This document shows, piece after piece, positions 43,019 through 51,200 of a stretch of 64,000 nt of DNA; positions within the stretch are counted from its first letter, which is position 1, and the number at the start of each line of letters is the position of its first letter. The notes below the pieces were generated by a model, which was given only the letters and a program-made list of their open reading frames with translations, did not search any database and was not told the origin of the DNA. The position numbers and the translations under genes are program-made. The stretch comes from a bacterium UBP2_UBA2255 (GTDB lineage: Bacteria > Edwardsbacteria > AC1 > EtOH8): assembly GCA_002347565.1 (NCBI GenBank), contig DDXR01000038.1, forward strand, positions 23,248 through 87,247. The letters are read 5' to 3'.

Positions 43019-44256
43019 GATCCAACGCTCCAGAACGGGCGGAAAAGCGACGTCCAGCCCTTTCGGTTGACCAGCGGGTACCGTCTGCCCAGTCCGTCTG
43101 TGTTGTCCAGGTTGAACAATAGGCTCCCGTCCTGTTTTATGATCCTGCGGTCCATGTGAATCCCGATGTCGAATTCAATCCGGTACATGCCGGCTGCCAA
43201 TGTATTTGACGGGATTACCCATTTGAAGGTGTATGTTCCCGGTAACGCTTCCAGCGCTGGTGGTAACTTGTCGTCGTCATGGACTACATATGCAATTTCG
43301 TAATCATATTCGGAAAAGAGCGTAAAACCGGCAATCAAGCCGTGTATCTTCTGGTGCACGTATACTTCGCAGCCAATTTCCAGCGGGCTTGAAGTGTGGA
43401 AGGTCCGCTGGGCGTCTTTGGGCTGAATCCATGTCCGAAGCAACGACAGATGTCCGTCGCCGGCCTGACCGCTCCATGCCTGCTTGATTTCGCCGGCATT
43501 CAGGATCAGATATCTGGAAATGACCTCTTCGATCTCGCCGGTGGCTGTCAACGTGCCATTTTCGAGGAGAATGCCTTTGGTGCAGAGGCTGGACACCGCG
43601 CCCATGTTATGGCTGACAAAAATGACTGTGCGGCCCTGCCGCGAGACCTCGCTCATTTTCCCCAAGCATTTCTTTTGAAACAGTGCGTCGCCGACGGACA
43701 GCACCTCGTCCACCAGCAGTATCTCGGGCTCCAAATGCGCCGCCACCGCGAACGCCAGCCGCATGTACATGCCCGACGAGTAGTGCTTCACCGGCGTGTC
43801 GATGAACTTTTCCACCTCGGCGAAGGCCACCATCTCGTCGAACCGCCGCCGGATCTCGGCCCGGCCCATGCCCAGGATGGCGCCGTTGAGGAAGATGTTC
43901 TCGCGGCCGGTCAGCTCCGGATGGAACCCGGTGCCCACCTCCAGCAGCGACCCCACCCGGCCCCGCAGCTCCACCCGGCCCGCGGTGGGCTCGGTGATCT
44001 TGGAGAGGATCTTCAGCAGCGTGCTCTTGCCCGCGCCGTTGCGGCCGATGACGCCCACCACCTCGCCCTGCTTGACCTCGAACGAGACGTCCTTGAGGGC
44101 CCAGAATTCATTGTCCGTTGAACATTGCCTTGTTTGAACGTTCGGACGCTTGAACGCCGAAGCGATGGAATCGCGGAGGGTGTCGTGCTTTTTATGCAGC
44201 GCCCCGATGCGGTATTTCTTGCCAAGGCTCTCGGCCCTGATCACGGTATCTGACAT
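43015..44256 (-). CDS. wzt: ABC transporter ATP-binding protein for polysaccharide export (Wzt)
   Basis: The 413-residue protein couples ATP hydrolysis to export of an undecaprenyl-linked glycan through Wzm. It has Walker A GRNGAGKST (71-79), signature YSSGMYMR (159-166), Walker B ILLVDEVL (179-186) and His-loop His216. Residues about 245-413 form the Wzt-type C-terminal domain that recognises the glycan. A repeat-like stretch (KRPNVQTRQCSTDN, residues 36-49) interrupts the link between the N-terminal helix and FWALKDVSF. GC drops sharply near residue 195, so the C-terminal domain may come from elsewhere. The ATG at 44254-44256 has GGAAG upstream. Confidence 0.93.
   Translation of the reverse strand: MSDTVIRAESLGKKYRIGALHKKHDTLRDSIASAFKRPNVQTRQCSTDNEFWALKDVSFEVKQGEVVGVIGRNGAGKSTLLKILSKITEPTAGRVELRGRVGSLLEVGTGFHPELTGRENIFLNGAILGMGRAEIRRRFDEMVAFAEVEKFIDTPVKHYSSGMYMRLAFAVAAHLEPEILLVDEVLSVGDALFQKKCLGKMSEVSRQGRTVIFVSHNMGAVSSLCTKGILLENGTLTATGEIEEVISRYLILNAGEIKQAWSGQAGDGHLSLLRTWIQPKDAQRTFHTSSPLEIGCEVYVHQKIHGLIAGFTLFSEYDYEIAYVVHDDDKLPPALEALPGTYTFKWVIPSNTLAAGMYRIEFDIGIHMDRRIIKQDGSLLFNLDNTDGLGRRYPLVNRKGWTSLFRPFWSVGS
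44110..44151 (-). repeat. AACGTTC-type repeat within wzt coding sequence
   Basis: The 42 bases encode KRPNVQTRQCSTDN. Words such as AAGCGTCCGAACGTTCAAAC match the style of the intergenic AACGTT repeats on either side of the neighbouring four-helix-bundle gene. The frame is intact, so the repeat seems to be tolerated as a loop. Confidence 0.55.
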
Positions 44257-44262
44257 TACTTC

Positions 44263-44318
44263 CGTTTGCACGTTGGAGCGTTGAGACGTTATCACGTTCG
44301 AACGCGTTGACGTTATTG
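44263..44318. repeat. ACGTT-rich repeat between wzt and the four-helix-bundle gene
   Basis: About five ACGTT or GCGTT words recur every 8-11 bases across the spacer, reaching into the last codons of the four-helix-bundle gene. It pairs with the array at 44708-44753 on the other side of that gene. Confidence 0.6.
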
Positions 44319-44678
44319 GTTTTTAAGGTACGTTATCAATTTGCTGATCTGGCTGCTGCACTTTTCGGCCTTGTCGAACAGGACCGCGAAATCGTCGCGG
44401 CTGATGTACTCCTGGTCGAGCACGGCATACAACTGGGACCGGAACTCTCCCGAGGAGGCCTTGGCGATGCCGAGATAGCGGATGAACCCCGGCTTCGTCT
44501 GGCTCTCGAAACCCTCGGCGATGTTCGACATGATCGAGACCGCGGAACGGCAGATCTGGTCGCGCAGTCCAAAATCACGCTTGAACGCCTTGCTGCCGGA
44601 GATCGCATACGCCGCCCTGGTCAGTTCCCGCGCCGTCTTCCAGGCTTCGATGTCCTCGAACCGCTTGAAGGTGCCCAT
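44313..44678 (-). CDS. Four-helix-bundle protein (23S rRNA intervening-sequence type)
   Basis: The 121-residue protein belongs to the S23/four-helix-bundle family: FEDIEAWKTARELTRAAY, FGLRDQICRSAVSIMSNIAE, GFESQTKPGFIRYLGIAKAS and SGEFRSQLYAVLD. Such genes often lie in intervening sequences of 23S rRNA or between unrelated genes and are suspected to move with short repeats. Here it separates wzt from wzm and has AACGTT-type arrays on both flanks. Its function is unknown, and a role in glycan export is doubtful. Confidence 0.9.
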   Translation of the reverse strand: MGTFKRFEDIEAWKTARELTRAAYAISGSKAFKRDFGLRDQICRSAVSIMSNIAEGFESQTKPGFIRYLGIAKASSGEFRSQLYAVLDQEYISRDDFAVLFDKAEKCSSQISKLITYLKNQ

Positions 44679-44707
44679 TTCTATTAACCCTTGATTGTTG
44701 AATCCTG

Positions 44708-44753
44708 TCGTTCGAACGTTCTAACGTTCCAACGTTACAACGTTAAAACGTCG
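44708..44753. repeat. AACGTT array between the four-helix-bundle gene and wzm
   Basis: Five AACGTT-like words follow each other at eight-base intervals (AACGTTCTAACGTTCC, AACGTTACAACGTTAA). AACGTT is palindromic, so the array could form several small hairpins. Confidence 0.7.
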
Positions 44754-44757
44754 GTGA

Positions 44758-45588
44758 TCAGGCCTCGTCCGCGAAGGTCTTCTCCATCCGCCGGAAATAG
44801 AAGGCGCCGCTCACCAGGATCGCCAGCCCCGCGCACAGCGAGACCAGCATGGTGTTCAGCGGCATCAGGCCGGTGCCCAGGAACGCCCAGCGGAACCCGT
44901 TGATCACGCCCACCATCGGGTTGAGCGCGTAGAGCGGCTGCCACTGGGCCGGGATCAGCATCAGCGAGTAGGCCACCGGCGAGGCGAACATCCAGGCCTG
45001 GATCATGAACGGAATGGCGTGGCCCACGTCGCGGTAGCGGACGTTCAGCGCCGACAGCCACAGCCCCGCCCCCAGCGCCACCGACAGCGTCACCAGCACC
45101 AGCAACGGCAGCAGCAGCAGCCCCCAGCCGAACGGCATGCGGTACCAGGCCATCAGGGCGAACAGCACCAGCAGCGAGATGGCGAAGTCCACCAGCGGGG
45201 ACAGGGTGCTGGAGACCGGGATCAGCAGGCGAGGGAAGTAGACCTTCTTGACCATGCCGGAACTGCCCACCACGCTATTGGTGGCGCGGGTCAGCGCGGC
45301 GGCGAACAGGTTCCACGGCAGCAGGGCGCAGAAGGTGAACACCGGGTAGGGCACACCGCCCGAGGGCAGCTTGCCGAACCTGCCGAACACCAGGCTGAAG
45401 ATCACCATCGTCACCACCGGTTGGATCACCGCCCACAGCACGCCCAGCGCGGTCTGCTTGTAGCGCACCAGGATGTCGCGCCAGGTCAGGAAGTACAGCA
45501 GCTCCCGGTAGCGCCACAGCTCCCGGACGTCGATCGGAATCCAGCCCCTGCGGGGCTCGATGATGGTGACGGGTGCGTCGGCGTCCAT
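44758..45588 (-). CDS. wzm: ABC-2 type polysaccharide export permease (Wzm)
   Basis: The 276-residue permease has six membrane helices and the ABC-2 features RDILVRYKQTALGVLWAVIQ, the GALLPWNLF-like motif CALLPWNLF, FPRLLIPVSS, and LNVRYRDVGHAIPFMIQ. It forms the channel that flips the polysaccharide across the inner membrane with Wzt. The ATG at 45586-45588 is preferred to a TTG one codon upstream. In most such clusters wzm and wzt are adjacent; here the four-helix-bundle gene and repeats (about 500 bp) split them. Confidence 0.94.
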   Translation of the reverse strand: MDADAPVTIIEPRRGWIPIDVRELWRYRELLYFLTWRDILVRYKQTALGVLWAVIQPVVTMVIFSLVFGRFGKLPSGGVPYPVFTFCALLPWNLFAAALTRATNSVVGSSGMVKKVYFPRLLIPVSSTLSPLVDFAISLLVLFALMAWYRMPFGWGLLLLPLLVLVTLSVALGAGLWLSALNVRYRDVGHAIPFMIQAWMFASPVAYSLMLIPAQWQPLYALNPMVGVINGFRWAFLGTGLMPLNTMLVSLCAGLAILVSGAFYFRRMEKTFADEA

Positions 45589-45640
45589 CAAACCAAGCAG
45601 CCGGTATCGCTACCGGCCGCCGTCGTCCATCGGTCAGTGG

Positions 45641-45862
45641 TTACTTGCAGCAGGGCCCGCCGTCCTTGTGCGCCTGTGCCTTGACGAGGCAGAGTTTCAC
45701 GGCGATGGCCGCTAGCAGGAACAACTGGGCCATGTCGACATACGTGTTGTGCCTGATGTCCAGGAACTCCCGGGGTAGTATCCCAACCTTGGATATGATC
45801 CCGGTCAGAAAACTGGCCGCCGCCATCAGGATGAGCAGCGTTGTCAGGCGGATCTTCGGCAT
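45641..45862 (-). CDS. Small membrane protein, unknown
   Basis: The 73-residue protein has two hydrophobic segments, residues 7-25 (TTLLILMAAASFLTGIISK) and 42-60 (YVDMAQLFLLAAIAVKLCLV), and a short tail ending GGPCCK. The ATG has GGAGG eight to nine bases upstream, which supports a real gene. I do not recognise the family. It lies between thrS and wzm on the same strand, with a 7-bp stem-loop (45600-45617) in the 52-bp gap before wzm. Confidence 0.65.
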   Translation of the reverse strand: MPKIRLTTLLILMAAASFLTGIISKVGILPREFLDIRHNTYVDMAQLFLLAAIAVKLCLVKAQAHKDGGPCCK

Positions 45863-45957
45863 CGTCCTTCCTCCCTGTTTTGATTGTCGGTTGGTTTGGG
45901 CGTCCGTGTTCGGTATCCGTTCTCAGGCCGTCCCTGCGAGCCGACTATTCCGTCTGG

Positions 45958-45977
45958 ATTCCCGATTTCTCGGGAAT
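45958..45977. repeat. dRS3-like palindrome (ATTCCC-N8-GGGAAT)
   Basis: The 20 bases have perfect eight-base arms around a four-base centre and fit the ATTCCC-N8-GGGAAT form of the Neisseria dRS3 repeat, also seen in other phyla. It lies in the 162-bp spacer downstream of thrS. A second repeat-like word (CCTCAGTGTCTCCGTGGC) follows at about 46,001-46,018. Confidence 0.55.
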
Positions 45978-46024
45978 GACACACAGCAACGTCCCTCCGT
46001 GCCTCAGTGTCTCCGTGGCAAAAA

Positions 46025-47959
46025 TCAGGCCCGCTCGGCCACTTCCTTATGCAGCAGCGCCACCAGCTCGTCCACCGTCAGCTGCCCGACGTCGCCCCTG
46101 CCGTGGCGCCGCAGCGAAACCCTGTTGGTTTCGGCCTCCTTGGCGCCGACGATGGCCATGCAGGGCACCTTGGCGATCTCGGCGTCGCGGATCTTGGCGC
46201 CGATCTTCTCGCCGCCCGGGTTGAGCGTGACCCGGAACCCCTGGGCCGTCAGCACCCCCGCCAGCTTGCGGGCGTACTCCCCCTGGGCGCTGGTGATGTT
46301 CAGCACCGCCACCTGCACCGGCGCGAGCCACAGCGGGAAGTTGCCTGCGTAGTGCTCGATCAGGATGCCGAAGAACCGCTCCAGCGATCCCAGCAGCGCG
46401 CGGTGCACCATGTAGGGCCGGTGCTTGGCGCCGTCCTCGGCCACGTAGGTCATGTCGAACTTCTCGGGCATGTTGAAGTCGAACTGGATGGTGGTGCACT
46501 GCCACAGCCGGCCCAGCGAATCGCGGATCTTGATGTCGATCTTGGGCCCGTAGAACACCGCCTCGCCCTCCATCCGCTCGGCCGCGATGCCGCGCGCCTG
46601 CAGCGCCTTGACCAGCGACTGCTCGGCCTTGACCCACATCTCGTCGGCGCCGGCGTACTTGTCCAGGCGGGCCGGGTCCCGCACCGACAGCTCGATCTTG
46701 ACGTCCGTGAAGCCGAAGTCGGACAGGATCGACAGGGAGAAGTCCAGCACTCTGAGTATTTCCTCGTCCATCTGGGCCGGCGTGCAGATGATGTGGGCGT
46801 CGTCCTGGGTGAACCCGCGGACGCGAAACAGGCCGGCCAGGGTGCCGCTGCGCTCGTAGCGGTAGACCGTGCCCAGCTCGGCCCAGCGCAGGGGCAGGTC
46901 GCGGTAGGAGTAGTGGCCCGACTTGTAGATCATGATCTGCATCGGGCAGTTGACCGGCTTGAGGTAGTACTTGTCGCCGTCGATGTCCACGGGCGAGTAC
47001 ATGTTCTCGTGATAGAACTTGAGGTGGCCCGAGGTCTGCCAGACCCACTCCCGGCCGAGGTGCGGGGTGTAGACGATGTCGTAGCCTCCGGCGAAGTGCC
47101 GCTTGCGCCAGTGGTCCTCGACGATCGACCGCATCCGCGCGCCCTTGGGGTGCCAGCACACCAGGCCGGCCCCCAGCTCCTCGTGCAGGGAGAAGAGGTC
47201 GAGTTCCTTGCCCAGCCGGCGGTGGTCGCGCTTCTTGATCTCCTCCAGCTTGGCCAGGTGGGCGTCCAGCTGCTCCTTCTTGTCGAAGGCGGTGCCGTAG
47301 ATGCGCTGCAGCATCTTGTTGCGCTCGTCGCCCCGCCAGTAGGCGCCGGCCACCGACAGCAGCTTGTAGTGCCTGATCCGGCCGGTGGAAGGCACGTGCG
47401 GCCCGCGGCAGAGGTCGATGAAGCCGCCCTGCCGGTAGCACGAGATGGTCTCGCCGGCCGGTAGCGCCTCGATCAGCTCGACCTTGTAGGTCTCGCCCAG
47501 CTGCTTGAAATGCTCGATCGCCTGGTCGCGCGGCATCTCCTGGCGGGTGACCGGCAGATCACGGAGCACGATCTCCGCCATCCGCGCTTCGATTTTTTTC
47601 AGGTCCTCGGCGGCGAAGGGCGTTTCGCGGTCGAAGTCGTAGTAGTACCCGTCCTCGATGGCCGGGCCGATGGCCACCTTGGTGCCGGGGTAGAGCTCGG
47701 TGACCGCCTGGGCCATCAGATGGCTGGCCGAGTGGCGCAACACCTCCCTGCCCTGGTCGGAGTCGAAGGTCAGCGCCGCGAACCTCGCGTCATGGCCGAT
47801 CGGCGTTCCGAGATCGACCGGCGTACCGTCCAGCGAGGCGGCGAGCGCGGCCCTGGCCAGGCCCGGGCCTATGGACTTGATCACCTCGGCCGCGGTGGTC
47901 CCGGCCGGGTACTCCCGGACGCTGTCGTCCGGGAGGGTCAGCTTGATGGTGGCGCTCAT
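46025..47959 (-). CDS. thrS: Threonyl-tRNA synthetase
   Basis: The 644-residue enzyme charges tRNA-Thr. It has the TGS domain (residues 1-60), the editing domain with HSASHLMAQAV (about 76-86) and SCYRQGGFIDLCRGPHVP, the class II core with KPVNCPMQIMIY (zinc Cys), FTQDDAHIIC (zinc His) and VHRALLGSLERFF (motif 3, zinc His), and the anticodon domain with GEKIGAKIRDAEIAKVPC. Length and order are normal. It has a TTGCAT-N17-TAATAT promoter about 90 bases upstream. The wzm-side genes follow on the same strand after a repeat-bearing spacer. Confidence 0.97.
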   Translation of the reverse strand: MSATIKLTLPDDSVREYPAGTTAAEVIKSIGPGLARAALAASLDGTPVDLGTPIGHDARFAALTFDSDQGREVLRHSASHLMAQAVTELYPGTKVAIGPAIEDGYYYDFDRETPFAAEDLKKIEARMAEIVLRDLPVTRQEMPRDQAIEHFKQLGETYKVELIEALPAGETISCYRQGGFIDLCRGPHVPSTGRIRHYKLLSVAGAYWRGDERNKMLQRIYGTAFDKKEQLDAHLAKLEEIKKRDHRRLGKELDLFSLHEELGAGLVCWHPKGARMRSIVEDHWRKRHFAGGYDIVYTPHLGREWVWQTSGHLKFYHENMYSPVDIDGDKYYLKPVNCPMQIMIYKSGHYSYRDLPLRWAELGTVYRYERSGTLAGLFRVRGFTQDDAHIICTPAQMDEEILRVLDFSLSILSDFGFTDVKIELSVRDPARLDKYAGADEMWVKAEQSLVKALQARGIAAERMEGEAVFYGPKIDIKIRDSLGRLWQCTTIQFDFNMPEKFDMTYVAEDGAKHRPYMVHRALLGSLERFFGILIEHYAGNFPLWLAPVQVAVLNITSAQGEYARKLAGVLTAQGFRVTLNPGGEKIGAKIRDAEIAKVPCMAIVGAKEAETNRVSLRRHGRGDVGQLTVDELVALLHKEVAERA

Positions 47960-48047
47960 GGGATTCCTTGTCCTGGCGATGTCCGGTTCTGCTCCTGGTT
48001 GGCGGGATCAGCCGGCGCCGGCACGGGCGCCATCCCGGTTAAAGCCT

Positions 48048-48076
48048 ATATTACCATTGATTTATTGCCAATGCAA
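48048..48076 (-). promoter_or_regulatory. Sigma70-like promoter for thrS
   Basis: On the minus strand TTGCAT (48071-48076) is followed after 17 bases by TAATAT (48048-48053). A GC-rich leader of about 80 bases precedes the thrS start; I see no T-box features. Confidence 0.6.
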
Positions 48077-48151
48077 GCCTTTTTCGGCGTTTGCCGGCGG
48101 CGTTCCGTGGCGCCGCCGGCGGCGGCGCGCTCATTTCCGGTTTTTCTTCTC

Positions 48152-48180
48152 TTGACAAAGCCCGCCGAATATACTATCAT
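48152..48180 (+). promoter_or_regulatory. Sigma70-like promoter for the secreted subtilase
   Basis: A consensus TTGACA (48152-48157) is followed after 17 bases by TATCAT (48175-48180), 37 bases before the start codon. It is divergent from the thrS promoter about 75 bp away. Confidence 0.8.
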
Positions 48181-48216
48181 ATTTGTTCGCACCAACAACC
48201 AATGCAAGGAGGTCCC

Positions 48217-51200
48217 ATGTCCCGTCCCATCCGCATCGCGGCCGTCGCCGCCGGTTGCCTGCTGTTGGCGGCAGCGCCCTGCCTGGCCGCGCCCTCCGGC
48301 GCCGCGCCGGCAGCCGGCCAGCCGGCATCCGCCCGGTCCGGCATGCCGTCCTCGTCCGGTTACGAGACGCCGGCCGCCTACGGCGGCGCCGAGCTGATCA
48401 CGTTCTCCAACGGCATCGTCATCAACACCGACCTGGGCCAGCCCGACCTGCCGGCGAGCCTGACCATCGACGGCGACGCCCAGCGCGGGGCCGGCTACTA
48501 CATCGTGCAGTTCTCCGGGCCGGTGCAGCAGGATTGGAAGCGGGACCTGGAGGCCCGCGGCGCCAAGATCCTGTCCTACCTCCCGAACTACGCCTTCGTG
48601 GTGCGGATGGACGCCGCCTCCCGCAACGGCGTGCTGGCCCACTCGGCAGTGCGCTGGGTCGGACCCTACCAGCCCGCCTACAAGATCTCGGGACAGCCCG
48701 GGCTCAAGGCCACCTCGGGCCGCCTGACCGCGGTCATCGCCCTGCACTACGACGAGAGCCTGGAACAGGCCCGGGCCGACCTCGAGGCCCTGGGGGCCGA
48801 GGTGCTGGAGGCCACTGCCTCCGAGCACAGCAAGCTGATCAAGGCCGAGATCGACCTGGCCGCGCGGGACCGCATAGCCAGCCTGACCGCGGTGTCGTGG
48901 ATCGAGCCCTGGCACCCGCTGCGGCTGATGAACGACCTGTGCCAGTACGTGGTGCAGGACGGCGTGGCCGGCAGCCGCACCATCTGGGCCAAGGGCATCC
49001 GCGGCGAGGGCCAGGTGCTGTCCTCCAGCGACTCGGGCGTGCGCGTGACGCACAACATGTTCAACGACCCGGCCGTCTCGCTGACCACCTGGGGCGACTA
49101 CCCCACCCACCGCAAGATCGTCGCCTACAAGCAGATCGGCGAGGCCACCTTCGGCGACGAGTCGGTCAACTATTACCACGGCAGCCACACCGGCGGCACG
49201 CTGTGCGGCGACGACTCGGTCACCGGCGGCGCCAGCGCCTACGACGGCATGGCCATCAAGGCCCGGCTGTACTTCATGGACGGCGGCGGCTCCACCTCGG
49301 GCATCTGGGGCTGGAGCGACCTGTCCTACCTGTTCGGCCCACCCCACGGCGGCGTCGCCGGCTACCCCGAGACCCGGGCTTACATCATGTCCAACAGCTG
49401 GGGCTCGCAGCAGACCACCGGCCCCATGCCCTACGACACCAAGTGCCAGACCCTTGACCAGTACACCTGGAACAACAAGGATTTCCTGCCGTTCTTCTCG
49501 CAGGGCAACACCGACGGCGGCCAGTACGTCGGCTCGCCGGCGGTGGCCAAGAACTGCGTGTCGGTGGGCGCCACCATGAACGGCACCAGCGCGGCCACGC
49601 TGGCCTCGTTCAGCGTCTACGGGCCGACCCAAGACCAGCGCCGCAAGCCGATGCTGGTGGCCCCGGGCAACAACCTGAACTCGGCCTACGGCGCCAACAA
49701 CACCGGCTACACCACGATGTCCGGCACCAGCATGTCCTGCCCGGCGGCCGCCGGCGCCGCGGTGCTGGCCCGCCAGTACTTCACCGAGGGCTGGTACCCG
49801 TCCGGCGTCAAGACCCCCGCCGACGCCTTCGTCCCATCGGGCGCGCTGCTCAAGGCCGTGCTGCTGGCCGGCGCCGACAAGGGTACGCCGGTGATCCCCG
49901 ACACCCGCTACGGCTGGGGCCGGGTCGACCTCGACAGCTCGCTGTACTTCTCCGGCGACTACCGCAAGCTGGCCGTGATCGACGACGCGGTGGGGCTGCA
50001 GACCGGTCAGTACAAGGAATACAGCATCTCCATCCCGGACAGCCTGTGCATCCTGCGCGCCGCGCTCTGCTGGACCGACTACCCGGGCATGCCGGGCGCC
50101 GGCCGGATGATCGTCAACGACCTCGACCTGACGGTGATCGACCCCTACGGCACCACCTACCGCGGCAACAACTTCACCTCCAGCCAGTCGAACACCAACG
50201 CCACGTTCGACACGGTCAACGTCGAGGAGAACGTCCGCCGCAACCGGGCCGCCTACCGCACCGGCACCTGGACGCTGCGGGTCTCGGCCCGCAACACGCC
50301 GCAGGGCCCCCAGCCCTACGCCCTGGCCATCACCGGCCCGGTGTCCGGGCCGCTGTCCTGGACCCCGGCGCCGCTGATCGGCATCCAGTCCAACACCGTG
50401 ATCGACGCCGGCCAGTCGCGGCCCAACGCCAAGCTGGATCCGGGCGAGACCGACTCCATCCGGATCGTGCTGGTCAACAGCGGCCCGGTTGACGCCGCCG
50501 GCGTCACGGCCAAGCTGCGCACCGCCTCGGCCCACGTCACCAAGGTCGACACCACGGCCGACTACGGCACCATCGTCGCCGGCGGCGGCAGCTCGGCCGG
50601 CGACAACTTCCTGGTGACGATGTCGGCCGCCACGCCCGAGGGCACCACCATCCCCTTCGTGCTGCACTGGGAGGACGCGGCCGGGGACAGCGCCAACATC
50701 GCCTTCAACCTGGTGTGCGGCATCGCCCGCTACGCCACCTACGACCACAACGTCGGCAACGTGCTGCTGACGGTCACCAAGTGGGGCTCGCTGGGCTTCC
50801 TCAACGTGGCTTCCGGCGGCAACGGCTTCAAGTACCCGCAGGCCACCCAGTGGCTGTACCACGCCTCGTTCCTGGCCGGCAACGCCAACAACTACGTGGT
50901 CGACCGGTTCTACCCCAACACCGGCTTCACCGGGTCGGACAGCGCCAACACCGACTGGAAGTGCCTCACCCGGCCGGACAGCGGCGTCACGCCGATCGGC
51001 GCGGTGGTCTCGACCCAGGACAGCTGGGCCCAGTTCAACGACTCCAGCGCCTACTACGGCGGCGCGTCCACGGCCAAGGGCCTGACCGTCACCCAGGAGG
51101 GCTTCGCCTGGCAGGCGCCCTACGACTTCGTGATACTCAAGTACAAGCTCCATAACCGGGGCGGCACGAATCTGGCCAACATGTACGCCGGCATCGTGGC

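Larger units (their letters stand above)
40914..43670. other. Second lower-GC block, ending inside wzt
   Basis: The GT4 gene, the radical SAM gene and the C-terminal half of wzt are visibly lower in GC than the genes on both sides. The right-hand change lies near 43,660-43,700, within the wzt coding region. Boundaries are by eye. Confidence 0.6.

Noticed and set aside
44708..44753. CRISPR or iteron origin
   Set aside because: Units are only eight bases and there is no replication or cas gene nearby; a dispersed short repeat fits better.
45600..45617. Terminator between the small membrane protein and wzm
   Set aside because: A 7-bp stem with a TCGC loop but no T-run on the minus strand; too weak to call.
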